A program made the translations under genes and the position numbers. This document shows positions 9,207-17,140 of a DNA stretch of 64,000 nucleotides, one piece after another. The stretch covers positions 124,001 through 188,000 of the forward strand of contig CAJTIY010000001.1 of NCBI GenBank assembly GCA_910576555.1. Reading direction: 5' to 3'. Each line of letters opens with the position of its first letter. Position 1 is the first letter of the stretch. Origin of the DNA: an uncultured Alistipes sp. GTDB lineage: Bacteria; Bacteroidota; Bacteroidia; Bacteroidales; Rikenellaceae. The notes beneath the pieces are model-generated. The model was given only the letters and a program-made list of their open reading frames with translations, made no database searches and had not been told where the DNA came from.

Positions 9207-10984
9207 CGATGAAACCGATCCTTCTTTTTTGCGCAGCCTGCCTCGCAGGATGGTGCGCAGCCTGCGACGGCACCGCGCCTGCCGCGCCCGAATCCCGTCT
9301 CGACTGGAGCGAGCCCGCGGAGGATCCCCGGCCCGCCGATCCCGCCTCGTGGGCAGGGGTCAAAGGGTCACACGCCTCGTTCGGGTCGATCGACTGCCGC
9401 TATCCCCGCTCGGCGCCCTTCGCCGAGGCGCCCGCAGAGCGGACGAAGATCGCGGGATGGCGCGGCGAACGCCGCTCGGCGCAGCTGGTCGTCTGGAGCG
9501 CCGACACGCTCCCGGGACTCCGTTGCCGTGTCGGGGCGTTCGTCGCCGCGGACGGACATCGGCTTCCGCCGATCGGTCGCGCCCGCTTCGTCAAATACGT
9601 CCTGTCCGACGACTTCCTGCCCGAGCAGCCCTGCGGCGCCCGGCCCGAAGGCAACCCGGCGCATCTGGAGCCGGACCTCTTGAGCGAGGAACCCTCCGTC
9701 GTCCTCGCGCCCCGCACGGCGCGTCCCGTCTGGATCACGGTGGAGATCCCGTCCGACGCACGCCCGGGCGACTACGGCGCAACGGTGCTTCTCGAGGCCG
9801 ACAACGGCTTCCGCAAGGAGCTGGCGCTCGATCTGGAGGTGATCGACCGGCTCCTGCCGCCGCCCGCGGAGTGGGAGTACCACCTCGACCTGTGGCAGCA
9901 ACCCTCGGTCGTGGCCGACATCGAAGGGGCTCCCGTGTGGAGCGACGAACACTTCCGGCTGCTCGAACCGACGATGCGCCTGCTCGCCGCCGCGGGGCAG
10001 AAGGTGATCACCGCCACGCTCAACAAGGACCCGTGGAACTGCCAGACGGAGTATCCCTATGCCGACATGATCGTCTGGACGCGTCTGGCCGACGGCAGCT
10101 GGGACTACGACTTCACGCACTTCGACCGCTGGGTCGAATTCATGATGGGGCTGGGCATCGACGAGGCGATCAACTGCTACTCGCTGCTGCCGTGGAACTG
10201 CGAACTGCACTACACCGACGACGTCTCGGGCGAGCAGGCGACCGTCTCGGCACCTCCTTCGGCCCCCGAATTCCGCGAGGTGTGGGCGCCGTTCCTCGCC
10301 GCCTTCCGCGACCACCTGCGCGAAAAGGGATGGCTCGCCATCACCCGCATCGCGATGGACGAACGCGCGCCGGAAGAGATGGACGCCGCCGTGACGCTCC
10401 TTGCCGAAACGGCGCCCGAACTGGGCATCGCTCTGGCCGACAACCACTTCTCCTACCGCCGCTACCCGCAGATCGCCGACATGTGCGTCGGCATCTTCGC
10501 CGACATGGACCGCGACGACATCGTGCAGCGCCGCAGCGAAGGCAAGGTCTCGACCTACTACGTCTGCTGCTCGTCGGGATTCCCCAACACCTACACCTCC
10601 TCCGACCCGCTCGAGGCGGTCTACTTGAGCTGGTTCGCACTGGCCCGCGGCTACGACGGATTCCTGCGCTGGTCCTACAACGCATGGACCGCCGATCCGA
10701 TCCGCGACAGCCGTTTCCGGACATGGGCCGCGGGCGACACCTACATCGTCTATCCCGAGGGGCGCTCCTCGATCCGGTTCGAACGCCTCGTCGAGGGCAT
10801 TCAGGACTGGGAGAAGGTCACCCGTCTGCGCCGGGAGCTGACGCAGCGCGACACCCCCGAGGCACGCGAGCGGCTGCAGCGCCTCGATGCGGCCGTCGCC
10901 CGCTTCGGCGAGCAGCTTCCCTTCGAAGGGTGGCAGGAGGAGCTCGATGCGGCCAAGCGCCTCGTCGACGACCTCGCGCGATAA
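9203..10984 (+). CDS. GH123-like (DUF4091) surface glycosidase lipoprotein
   Basis: A 593-residue protein starting with a lipoprotein-type signal, LLFCAACLAGWCAACDG, so probably lipidated and exported. The body matches the DUF4091/GH123 group: an N-terminal beta-sandwich (to about residue 220) and a TIM-barrel with the adjacent acidic pair Asp386-Glu387 in RIAMDERAPEEM, corresponding to the catalytic Asp-Glu of GH123 beta-N-acetylgalactosaminidases, then a C-terminal DGFLRWSYNAW segment. Likely substrate: terminal beta-GalNAc on host glycans, inferred from the family. The start is at 9203 (MTMKPILLF), with an alternative ATG at 9209. Together with the GH20 gene at 62895 it suggests use of N-acetylhexosamine glycans. 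Confidence 0.8.
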   Translation: MTMKPILLFCAACLAGWCAACDGTAPAAPESRLDWSEPAEDPRPADPASWAGVKGSHASFGSIDCRYPRSAPFAEAPAERTKIAGWRGERRSAQLVVWSADTLPGLRCRVGAFVAADGHRLPPIGRARFVKYVLSDDFLPEQPCGARPEGNPAHLEPDLLSEEPSVVLAPRTARPVWITVEIPSDARPGDYGATVLLEADNGFRKELALDLEVIDRLLPPPAEWEYHLDLWQQPSVVADIEGAPVWSDEHFRLLEPTMRLLAAAGQKVITATLNKDPWNCQTEYPYADMIVWTRLADGSWDYDFTHFDRWVEFMMGLGIDEAINCYSLLPWNCELHYTDDVSGEQATVSAPPSAPEFREVWAPFLAAFRDHLREKGWLAITRIAMDERAPEEMDAAVTLLAETAPELGIALADNHFSYRRYPQIADMCVGIFADMDRDDIVQRRSEGKVSTYYVCCSSGFPNTYTSSDPLEAVYLSWFALARGYDGFLRWSYNAWTADPIRDSRFRTWAAGDTYIVYPEGRSSIRFERLVEGIQDWEKVTRLRRELTQRDTPEARERLQRLDAAVARFGEQLPFEGWQEELDAAKRLVDDLAR

Positions 10985-11007
10985 GGCGCAACGAGCCGAC
11001 CGAACGC

Positions 11008-11042
11008 GAAGCGGGCGGGATCTTTTGGGGCCCGCCCGCTTC
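11008..11042. terminator. Strong hairpin between convergent genes
   Basis: Perfect 12-bp GC-rich stem GAAGCGGGCGGG / CCCGCCCGCTTC with an 11-base loop, midway between the GH123-like gene and the minus-strand dipeptidase. No T-run on either side. Confidence 0.55.
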
Positions 11043-11057
11043 GTATCACTTATCGCT

Positions 11058-12425
11058 TCACTTGCCGGCAGCGAAGTATTTGTAGAACAAGGGAATCGTC
11101 TCCAGCCCCTTGTAGAACTGGTCGAGTCCGTAGCTCTCGTTGGGCGAGTGGATCGCATCCTCGGCCAACCCGAAACCGATGAGCAGCGACTTGATGCCGA
11201 GGATCGACTCGAAGCCGCTGATGATCGGGATCGAACCACCCGAATAGAAGGGGAGCGGCCGCTTGCCGAACACGTCGGCAATTGCCCGTTCCGCAGCCCG
11301 GTAAGCGGGCATGTCGGTCGGCGTCACGTAGGGCATGCCGCCGTGGAGCGCCTTGACCGTCACCCGCACGCTCTTGGGCGCGATGGCGCGGAAGTGCCGC
11401 TCGAAGAGCTTCGAGATCTTGCGGTAGTCCTGATTCGGCACCAGACGCATCGAGATCTTCGCCGAGGCCTTCGACGGAATCACAGTCTTGGTGCCCTCGC
11501 CCGTATAACCGCCCCAGATGCCGTTGACGTCGAGCGACGGACGGATCCCCGTGCGCTCGATGGTCGTGAAACCCTCCTCGCCGGCCACGTCGCGGATGTC
11601 GAGCGCCCGCTTGTAGGCCGCAAGACTGAATGGCGCCTTGTTGAAGGCCCTACGCTCGACCGGCGTCAGCACGCGCACATCGTCGTAAAATCCCGGAACG
11701 GTCACATGCCCCCGCTCGTCGACGAGCTCCGCCACCAACCGCGCCAGCACGTTGGCGGGGTTGGCCACGGCACCGCCGAACAGGCCCGAGTGGAGGTCCT
11801 TGTTCGGTCCCGTCACCTCGACCTCCATGTAAGCCAAGCCGCGCAACCCGCAGGTAATCGAAGGAGTATCCATCGAAATCATCGAGGTATCGGAGACCAG
11901 AATGACATCCGCCTCGAGCATTTTGCGGTGTTCGCGGCAGAAGCCATAGAGGCTCGGCGAACCGATCTCCTCCTCGCCCTCGAGCATGAACTTCACGTTG
12001 CAGGGCAGCGAATCGGTGGCGCACATCGCCTCGAAGGCTTTGGCGTGCATCCACAGCTGCCCCTTGTCGTCGTCCGCACCGCGGGCGCGGATGCGGCCCT
12101 GCTCGACGACGGGCTCGAAGGGATCGGTGCGCCACTCCTCGCGCGGATCGACCGGCATCACGTCGTAATGGCCGTACACCAGTACCGTACGCGCCTTCGG
12201 ATCGATGATCTTCTCGGCATAGACCACCGGATTGCCCTCGGTGGGCATCACCTCGGCCCGATCGGCTCCCGCCTCGACGAGCTTCGCGGCCAGAAACTCC
12301 GCACAGCGCTGCATGTCGGGCCGATGCTCGGACTGGGCGCTGATCGAAGGGATGCGCAGCAGATCGAACAACTCGCTGACGAAGCGATCCTTATTCGCCT
12401 CTACATAATGTTTTACCTGATCCAT
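11058..12425 (-). CDS. M20 family dipeptidase
   Basis: A 455-residue two-zinc peptidase of the M20/M25/M40 clan, expected to cleave dipeptides or N-acyl amino acids in the cytoplasm. Metal ligands and catalytic residues are visible in VYGHYDVMP (His), RGADDDKGQ (bridging Asp), LEGEEEIGS (catalytic Glu and ligand Glu), VSDTSM (Asp) and DAIHSPNES (His). The dimerisation lid domain lies between. It is the last gene of a probable glmM / NlpE-like / dipeptidase operon, with only three bases separating it from the NlpE-like gene. Confidence 0.9.
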   Translation of the reverse strand: MDQVKHYVEANKDRFVSELFDLLRIPSISAQSEHRPDMQRCAEFLAAKLVEAGADRAEVMPTEGNPVVYAEKIIDPKARTVLVYGHYDVMPVDPREEWRTDPFEPVVEQGRIRARGADDDKGQLWMHAKAFEAMCATDSLPCNVKFMLEGEEEIGSPSLYGFCREHRKMLEADVILVSDTSMISMDTPSITCGLRGLAYMEVEVTGPNKDLHSGLFGGAVANPANVLARLVAELVDERGHVTVPGFYDDVRVLTPVERRAFNKAPFSLAAYKRALDIRDVAGEEGFTTIERTGIRPSLDVNGIWGGYTGEGTKTVIPSKASAKISMRLVPNQDYRKISKLFERHFRAIAPKSVRVTVKALHGGMPYVTPTDMPAYRAAERAIADVFGKRPLPFYSGGSIPIISGFESILGIKSLLIGFGLAEDAIHSPNESYGLDQFYKGLETIPLFYKYFAAGK

Positions 12426-12428
12426 AAG

Positions 12429-12800
12429 TCAATCTTGTTTTCGGAATATGTAGGAATCAGAAAATTCGTTTTCAATCGTGCCGCCCGCACCGTCGAGCAT
12501 GCGGAGCGCCCCTTGCATGCGGACGAAACGCAGGATGACGCGGTCGCTCCACGACGGCACGCAGGCCACCGTATCGCCTTCCACGCGGTAGGTACCGCGC
12601 TCGGACTGCCGGGTCTTCCACTCGATATAGGCGTAATCGAACGTATAGTCGCCCGCCTCGTCGAGCGTCACCGTGAATTCGAGCCCGGGGCACCCGTCGA
12701 CCGGCAGCACGCTGCGATAGCGTCCGGGCAACCCTTCGGGAACCTCGCGGTGCGCCGCCGCCAGCAGCGCACCGCCCAGTAGCAGCATACGTACGATCAT
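12429..12800 (-). CDS. NlpE-N-like exported small protein
   Basis: A 123-residue protein with a short signal sequence (MIVRMLLLGGALLAAA) and a domain resembling the NlpE N-terminal fold: LPGRYRSVLPVDGCPGLEFT then DYTFDYAYIEW and RGTYRVEGDTVAC. In NlpE and its Bacteroidota relatives the LPCADC motif carries two cysteines; here the first is replaced (LPVDGC), and no lipobox cysteine is evident. NlpE senses envelope stress and copper in Escherichia coli; a similar role is not supported here. It lies between glmM (14-base gap) and the dipeptidase (3-base gap). Confidence 0.65.
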   Translation of the reverse strand: MIVRMLLLGGALLAAAHREVPEGLPGRYRSVLPVDGCPGLEFTVTLDEAGDYTFDYAYIEWKTRQSERGTYRVEGDTVACVPSWSDRVILRFVRMQGALRMLDGAGGTIENEFSDSYIFRKQD

Positions 12801-12814
12801 CGCCGCGCAGATTG

Positions 12815-14203
12815 TCAGAGGCCGCAGATCGCTCCGATCTCGCCGATGAAACGGTCAGCCAGCGCCTCGGCCTCGGCCATCGACTTCGCCTCGGTGTAGA
12901 CGCGCACGATCGGCTCGGTATTCGACTTGCGCAGGTGCACCCAGCACTCGGCGAAGTCGATCTTCACGCCGTCGATATCGTTCAGCCGCTCACCGGCATA
13001 GTGGGCCTTGATCTCCTGCAGCACTTTATCCACGTCGATCGCCGGCGTCAGCTCGATGCGCTTCTTCGCGGCGTAGTAGGCGGGGTAGGTCGCGCGCAGC
13101 GCGGTCATGGTCAGTCCGGTGCGGGCCAGATAGGTCAGAAAGAGCGCCGTGCCCACCAGCGCGTCACGCCCGTAGTGCAGCTCGGGGTAGATCACGCCGC
13201 CGTTGCCCTCGCCGCCGATGACGGCACCGACCTCCTTCATCTTCGCCACGACGTTCACCTCGCCCACAGCCGAGGCATGGTAGCCGCCGCCGCGACGCTC
13301 CGTCACGTCGCGCAGCGCCCGCGACGAGGAGAGGTTCGACACCGTATCGCCCGGACACGCCGACAGCACGTAGTCGGCCACGGCCACCAGCGTATACTCC
13401 TCGACGAACATCGACCCGTCTTCGCTGACGAAGGCCAGACGGTCGACATCGGGATCGACGACAAGGCCCAGATCGGCCTTCTCGCGCACGATCGCCTCCG
13501 AAATCGCGGTCAGGTTCTCGGGCAGCGGCTCGGGGTTGTGGGCGAATTCGCCCGTGGGCTCGCAGTTGAGCTCCACCACCTCGCAGCCCAGCTCGCGCAG
13601 CAGCTTCGGCATGACGATGCCGCCCACCGAATTCACGGCGTCGACCACCACCTTGAAGCGGCGCGCACGCACAGCCGCCGCATCGACCAGCGGCAGCGCC
13701 AGCACGCGGCGGATATGCTCGCCGTTGAAGTCCAAGCGCGCGGCGACATGCCCGATGCCGTCGACGGAAGGGTAGGCGAAGTCGGCCTCCTCGGCCATCG
13801 CCAGCACGCGCGCGCCGTCGGCCGCATCGAGGAACTCGCCCGCACCGTCGAGCAGCTTGAGCGCATTCCACTGGCGCGGATTGTGCGACGCGGTGATGAT
13901 GATGCCGCCCTGCGCCCCGTGCGTGATCACGGCCATCTCGGTGCCGGGCGTCGTGCAGAGACCGACGTCGATCACGTCGGCGCCGCATGCCAGCAGGGTC
14001 CCTTCGACGAGGTCGGCCACCAGCTCGCCCGACAGACGCGCGTCGCGTCCGACGACTATGGTAAGTTTTTTGCCCGGATTGCGCCGGGCGATCAGCCGCA
14101 CGTAGGCCGTGGTGAACTTCACGATGTCAGGCGGCGTCAGATTCTCGCCCGCAGGGCCTCCCACGGTACCGCGGATGCCCGAAATGGATTTGATAAGGGT
14201 CAT
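12815..14203 (-). CDS. glmM: Phosphoglucosamine mutase-type phosphohexomutase
   Basis: A 462-residue alpha-D-phosphohexomutase. It shows the phosphoserine loop ITASHNPRQWN near residue 105, the magnesium loop DPDVDRLAF near 240, the sugar-binding loop GEGNGGV near 325 and the phosphate-binding RKSNTEPIVR near the C-terminus. The SISGIRGTVGG start and overall form fit GlmM, which converts glucosamine-6-phosphate to glucosamine-1-phosphate for UDP-GlcNAc synthesis. Bacteroidota often carry several phosphohexomutases, so phosphomannomutase activity cannot be excluded. First gene of the operon running to 11058. Confidence 0.85.
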   Translation of the reverse strand: MTLIKSISGIRGTVGGPAGENLTPPDIVKFTTAYVRLIARRNPGKKLTIVVGRDARLSGELVADLVEGTLLACGADVIDVGLCTTPGTEMAVITHGAQGGIIITASHNPRQWNALKLLDGAGEFLDAADGARVLAMAEEADFAYPSVDGIGHVAARLDFNGEHIRRVLALPLVDAAAVRARRFKVVVDAVNSVGGIVMPKLLRELGCEVVELNCEPTGEFAHNPEPLPENLTAISEAIVREKADLGLVVDPDVDRLAFVSEDGSMFVEEYTLVAVADYVLSACPGDTVSNLSSSRALRDVTERRGGGYHASAVGEVNVVAKMKEVGAVIGGEGNGGVIYPELHYGRDALVGTALFLTYLARTGLTMTALRATYPAYYAAKKRIELTPAIDVDKVLQEIKAHYAGERLNDIDGVKIDFAECWVHLRKSNTEPIVRVYTEAKSMAEAEALADRFIGEIGAICGL

Positions 14204-14244
14204 ATTCGAAGACTACCTATATAAAACAAAATATTGCAGCACGT

Positions 14245-14275
14245 TTTGATATTTGAGGTAAAAATAGTACTTTTA
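14245..14275 (+). promoter_or_regulatory. Promoter (TTTG-N19-TACTTTTA) for the nucleoside phosphorylase-dnaN operon
   Basis: TTTG at 14245-14248, nineteen bases, then TACTTTTA at 14268-14275, one mismatch from TAnnTTTG. The surrounding stretch is A/T-rich, unlike the coding regions. It lies 31 bases before the ATG at 14307. Confidence 0.6.
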
Positions 14276-14306
14276 TGCCAATTATGGAAATCAAAAACAG
14301 CGACTC

Positions 14307-15185
14307 ATGAGAACTATTCCCGCTTCCGAACTGATTATCAACGATGACGGTTCGATTTTCCATCTTCACCTGCGCCCCGAGCAGCTGGCCGACACGGTCA
14401 TTCTGGTGGGCGACCCCGGTCGCGTGGCGCTCGTCGCCGAACATTTCGACCGGATCGAATGCAACGTATCGAACCGCGAATTCAATACCGTCACCGGCAC
14501 CTACAAGGGCCGGCGCATGACCGTCCTCTCGACGGGCATCGGCATCGGAAACATCGACATCTCCGTCACGGAGCTCGATGCGCTGGCCAACGTCGACTTC
14601 GCCACACGGCAGGAGAAAGCCGAAAAGCGGCGCCTGACGCTGGTCCGCCTCGGCACCTCTGGGGCCATCCAGCCCGACATCGAGGTGGGGGAGTTCGTCT
14701 TCGCGCGCACCTCGCTGGGCTTCGACGGCCTGTTGAGCTACTACAAGGGCCGCGACGCGGTCTGCGACCTCGCGCTCGAAGAGGCCTTCGTCCGCCACAC
14801 GGATTGGTACGAGAAGATGCCGCGCCCCTATTTCATCGACGCCGACCGCACCCTGTTCGACCACTTCCGCGACGTAACGCGCGAAGGCATCACCATCGCC
14901 GCGCCGGGCTTCTACGCCCCGCAGGGCCGCTGGCTGCGCCTCGAACCCCACGACGCGCGACTGAACGAGAAGATCGAGTCGTTCCGCCACGAGGGACGCC
15001 GCATCACCAACTTCGAAATGGAGGGTTCGGCGCTGGCCGGCCTCGCCGCACTGATGGGCCACCGCGCCGCCACGATCTGCACGATCATCGCCCAGCGCAT
15101 CGCCAAAGACGCCTGCACGGACTACAAACCTTTCGTGCGCAAAATGATCGCCACGGCGCTCGACAAGCTCGCCGTACTCGAATAA
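14307..15185 (+). CDS. Nucleoside phosphorylase (uridine phosphorylase-like)
   Basis: A 292-residue PNP/UDP-superfamily enzyme that splits nucleosides with phosphate for salvage. Seen: VILVGDPGRVALVAEHF (phosphate site) near residue 32, STGIGIGNIDIS near 77, VRLGTSGAIQPDI near 115 and the ribose-binding TNFEMEGSALAGLA near 235. The pattern is closest to uridine phosphorylase, but base preference is not certain. It leads an apparent operon with dnaN 40 bases downstream. Confidence 0.88.
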   Translation: MRTIPASELIINDDGSIFHLHLRPEQLADTVILVGDPGRVALVAEHFDRIECNVSNREFNTVTGTYKGRRMTVLSTGIGIGNIDISVTELDALANVDFATRQEKAEKRRLTLVRLGTSGAIQPDIEVGEFVFARTSLGFDGLLSYYKGRDAVCDLALEEAFVRHTDWYEKMPRPYFIDADRTLFDHFRDVTREGITIAAPGFYAPQGRWLRLEPHDARLNEKIESFRHEGRRITNFEMEGSALAGLAALMGHRAATICTIIAQRIAKDACTDYKPFVRKMIATALDKLAVLE

Positions 15186-15225
15186 ACCCAAGCAACATCA
15201 AACAGATTTAAACAGGATAAGACCT

Positions 15226-16350
15226 ATGAAATTTTCCGTATCGAGCTCCGCACTGCTCTCGCTTCTGGCAACCACCGGCAAGGTGATCAGCAATAAAAAT
15301 ACGCTGCCCATTCTCGACTACTTCCTTATGGAACTCAACGGCAACGAACTGAAGGTAACCACCTCGGACCTCGAGACGACGCTCATCGGTTCGATCACCG
15401 TCGACAGCGTCGAGAGCGAAGGCACGATCGCCGCACCGGGCAAGCTGATGCTCGATTCGCTGAAGGAGTTCCCCGAACTGCCGCTGACGATCGACGTCAA
15501 CGACAAGAACTGGGAGATCCGCATCAACTGGAAGAGCGGCTCGCTCTCGATCCCGGGTGCCAGCGCCGTGAGCTATCCCGCCGTGCCGCAGTTGAGCGCC
15601 GAAAAGAAGGAACTCAAGCTCGACGTCGACACGCTGGTCAACGGCATCAACAAGACGATCTTCGCCACGGCCGACGACGAGTTGCGCCCCGTGATGAACG
15701 GTATCTACATCAACCTCGCGCCGGACGCACTCACGTTCGTGGGCACCGACGCCCACAAGCTGGTGAAGTACGAATCGGAAACGGCCAACGACGTCACGGC
15801 CTCGTTCATCCTGCCCAAGAAGCCGGCCAACCTGCTCAAGTCGGTGCTGCTCAAGGAGGAGGATGCGATCGACGTGGCGTTCGACTCGAAGAACGCCGTC
15901 TTCGGGCTGAAGAACCACACGCTGATCTGCCGGCTGATCGAGGGCAACTACCCGAACTACAATGCCGTGATCCCGACCAACAACCCCAACAAGGTGCTGG
16001 TAGACCGCATCGAACTGGTGAACGGCATCAAGCGCGTGGCAGTCTGCTCGAACCCGACGACCAACCTCATCCGCATGAACATCGCCGAGAACAAGATCGG
16101 CCTGATGGCGCAGGACCTCGACTTCTCGGTCTCGGCCAACGAGACGATCTCGTGCAGCTACGACGGCCAGCCCATCACGATCGGCTTCAAGTCGACCTTC
16201 CTCGTCGAGATCCTCTCGAACATGGAGACGCCGACGGTGGTCGTCGAACTGGCCGACTCGACGCGCGCCGGCGTCTTCCGCCCCGTCTACGACGACAAGC
16301 AGACGAGCGCGACGCTGATGCTCCTCATGCCTATGATGATCAACGCATAA
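15226..16350 (+). CDS. dnaN: DNA polymerase III beta sliding clamp
   Basis: A 374-residue clamp subunit that forms a ring on DNA and tethers the replicative polymerase. It begins MKFSVSSSALLSLLATTGKVI and shows three repeated clamp domains, with typical segments NTLPILDYFLMEL, FVGTDAHKLV and a C-terminal RPVYDDKQTSATLMLLMPMM. Here dnaN is not beside dnaA, so this is not evidence of an origin. Eleven bases separate it from the exonuclease gene. Confidence 0.96.
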   Translation: MKFSVSSSALLSLLATTGKVISNKNTLPILDYFLMELNGNELKVTTSDLETTLIGSITVDSVESEGTIAAPGKLMLDSLKEFPELPLTIDVNDKNWEIRINWKSGSLSIPGASAVSYPAVPQLSAEKKELKLDVDTLVNGINKTIFATADDELRPVMNGIYINLAPDALTFVGTDAHKLVKYESETANDVTASFILPKKPANLLKSVLLKEEDAIDVAFDSKNAVFGLKNHTLICRLIEGNYPNYNAVIPTNNPNKVLVDRIELVNGIKRVAVCSNPTTNLIRMNIAENKIGLMAQDLDFSVSANETISCSYDGQPITIGFKSTFLVEILSNMETPTVVVELADSTRAGVFRPVYDDKQTSATLMLLMPMMINA

Positions 16351-16361
16351 AGACCCGCCAG

Positions 16362-17129
16362 ATGAAGTTGAACCTCAAGCGCCCGATCGTCTTCTTCGAT
16401 CTGGAGACCACGGGTGTGGACACATCGAAAGACCGCATCGTCGAGATTTCGATGATCAAGGTGATGCCCGACGGCGAGGAGATCGTCAAGACCCGCAAGC
16501 TCAACCCGGGGATGCACATTCCCGAGGAGGCCACCGCCGTGCACGGCATCACGGACGAGGATGTGAAGGATTGCCCCACGTTCGCGCAGGTCGCCAAATC
16601 GCTCGAACAGTTCGTGCGCGGCTGCGATTTCGGCGGCTTCAACTCGAACCGGTTCGACCTGCCGGTGCTCGTTGAGGAGTTCCTGCGTGCGGGCGTGGAG
16701 GTCGATTTCAAACGGCGGCGGTTCGTCGACGTCCAGAATATCTTCCACAAAAAGGAGCAGCGGACGCTCGTCGCCGCCTACAAGTTCTACTGCGACCGCG
16801 ACCTGACCGACGCCCATTCGGCCGAAGCCGATACGCGGGCGACCTACGAGGTGCTCAAAGCACAGATAGAGCGCTACGACGATCTGGAGAACGACATCGA
16901 CGCGCTGGCCGAATACTCGACGCGCGGCGAATGCGCCGACTATGCCGGTCGCATCCTCTACAACGACAAGGGCGTCGAGGTCTTCGGCTTCGGCAAGCAC
17001 CGCGACCGCAGCGTCGCCGAGGTCTTCGCCGCCGAACCGAGCTACTACGCATGGATGATGAACGGCGACTTCCCGCTCTACACCAAGAAGGTGATCACGG
17101 AGATCTACCTGCGCGGCAAAAACCGATGA
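16362..17129 (+). CDS. 3'-5' exonuclease (DnaQ/epsilon-like) with DUF3820-type C-terminus
   Basis: A 255-residue DEDD exonuclease. Exo I is VFFDLETTGVD (Asp13, Glu15), Exo II lies in FGGFNSNRFDLPVL and Exo III is TDAHSAEADTRAT (DEDDh-type His and Asp). After residue about 200 a second small region, VFGFGKHRDRSVAEVF...YYAWMMNGDFPLYTK, resembles the DUF3820 / exodeoxyribonuclease X C-terminal module. Its position right after dnaN fits a proofreading or repair exonuclease acting with the clamp; Bacteroidota DnaE may rely on such a separate subunit, which is inferred. Its stop overlaps a possible start (ATGA) of the next gene. Confidence 0.88.
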   Translation: MKLNLKRPIVFFDLETTGVDTSKDRIVEISMIKVMPDGEEIVKTRKLNPGMHIPEEATAVHGITDEDVKDCPTFAQVAKSLEQFVRGCDFGGFNSNRFDLPVLVEEFLRAGVEVDFKRRRFVDVQNIFHKKEQRTLVAAYKFYCDRDLTDAHSAEADTRATYEVLKAQIERYDDLENDIDALAEYSTRGECADYAGRILYNDKGVEVFGFGKHRDRSVAEVFAAEPSYYAWMMNGDFPLYTKKVITEIYLRGKNR

Positions 17130-17140
17130 ACCCACCAACG

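Noticed and set aside
15226..16350. dnaN as a marker of the replication origin
   Set aside because: No dnaA, DnaA-box cluster or A/T-rich unwinding region is seen nearby, and dnaN is often away from dnaA in Bacteroidota.
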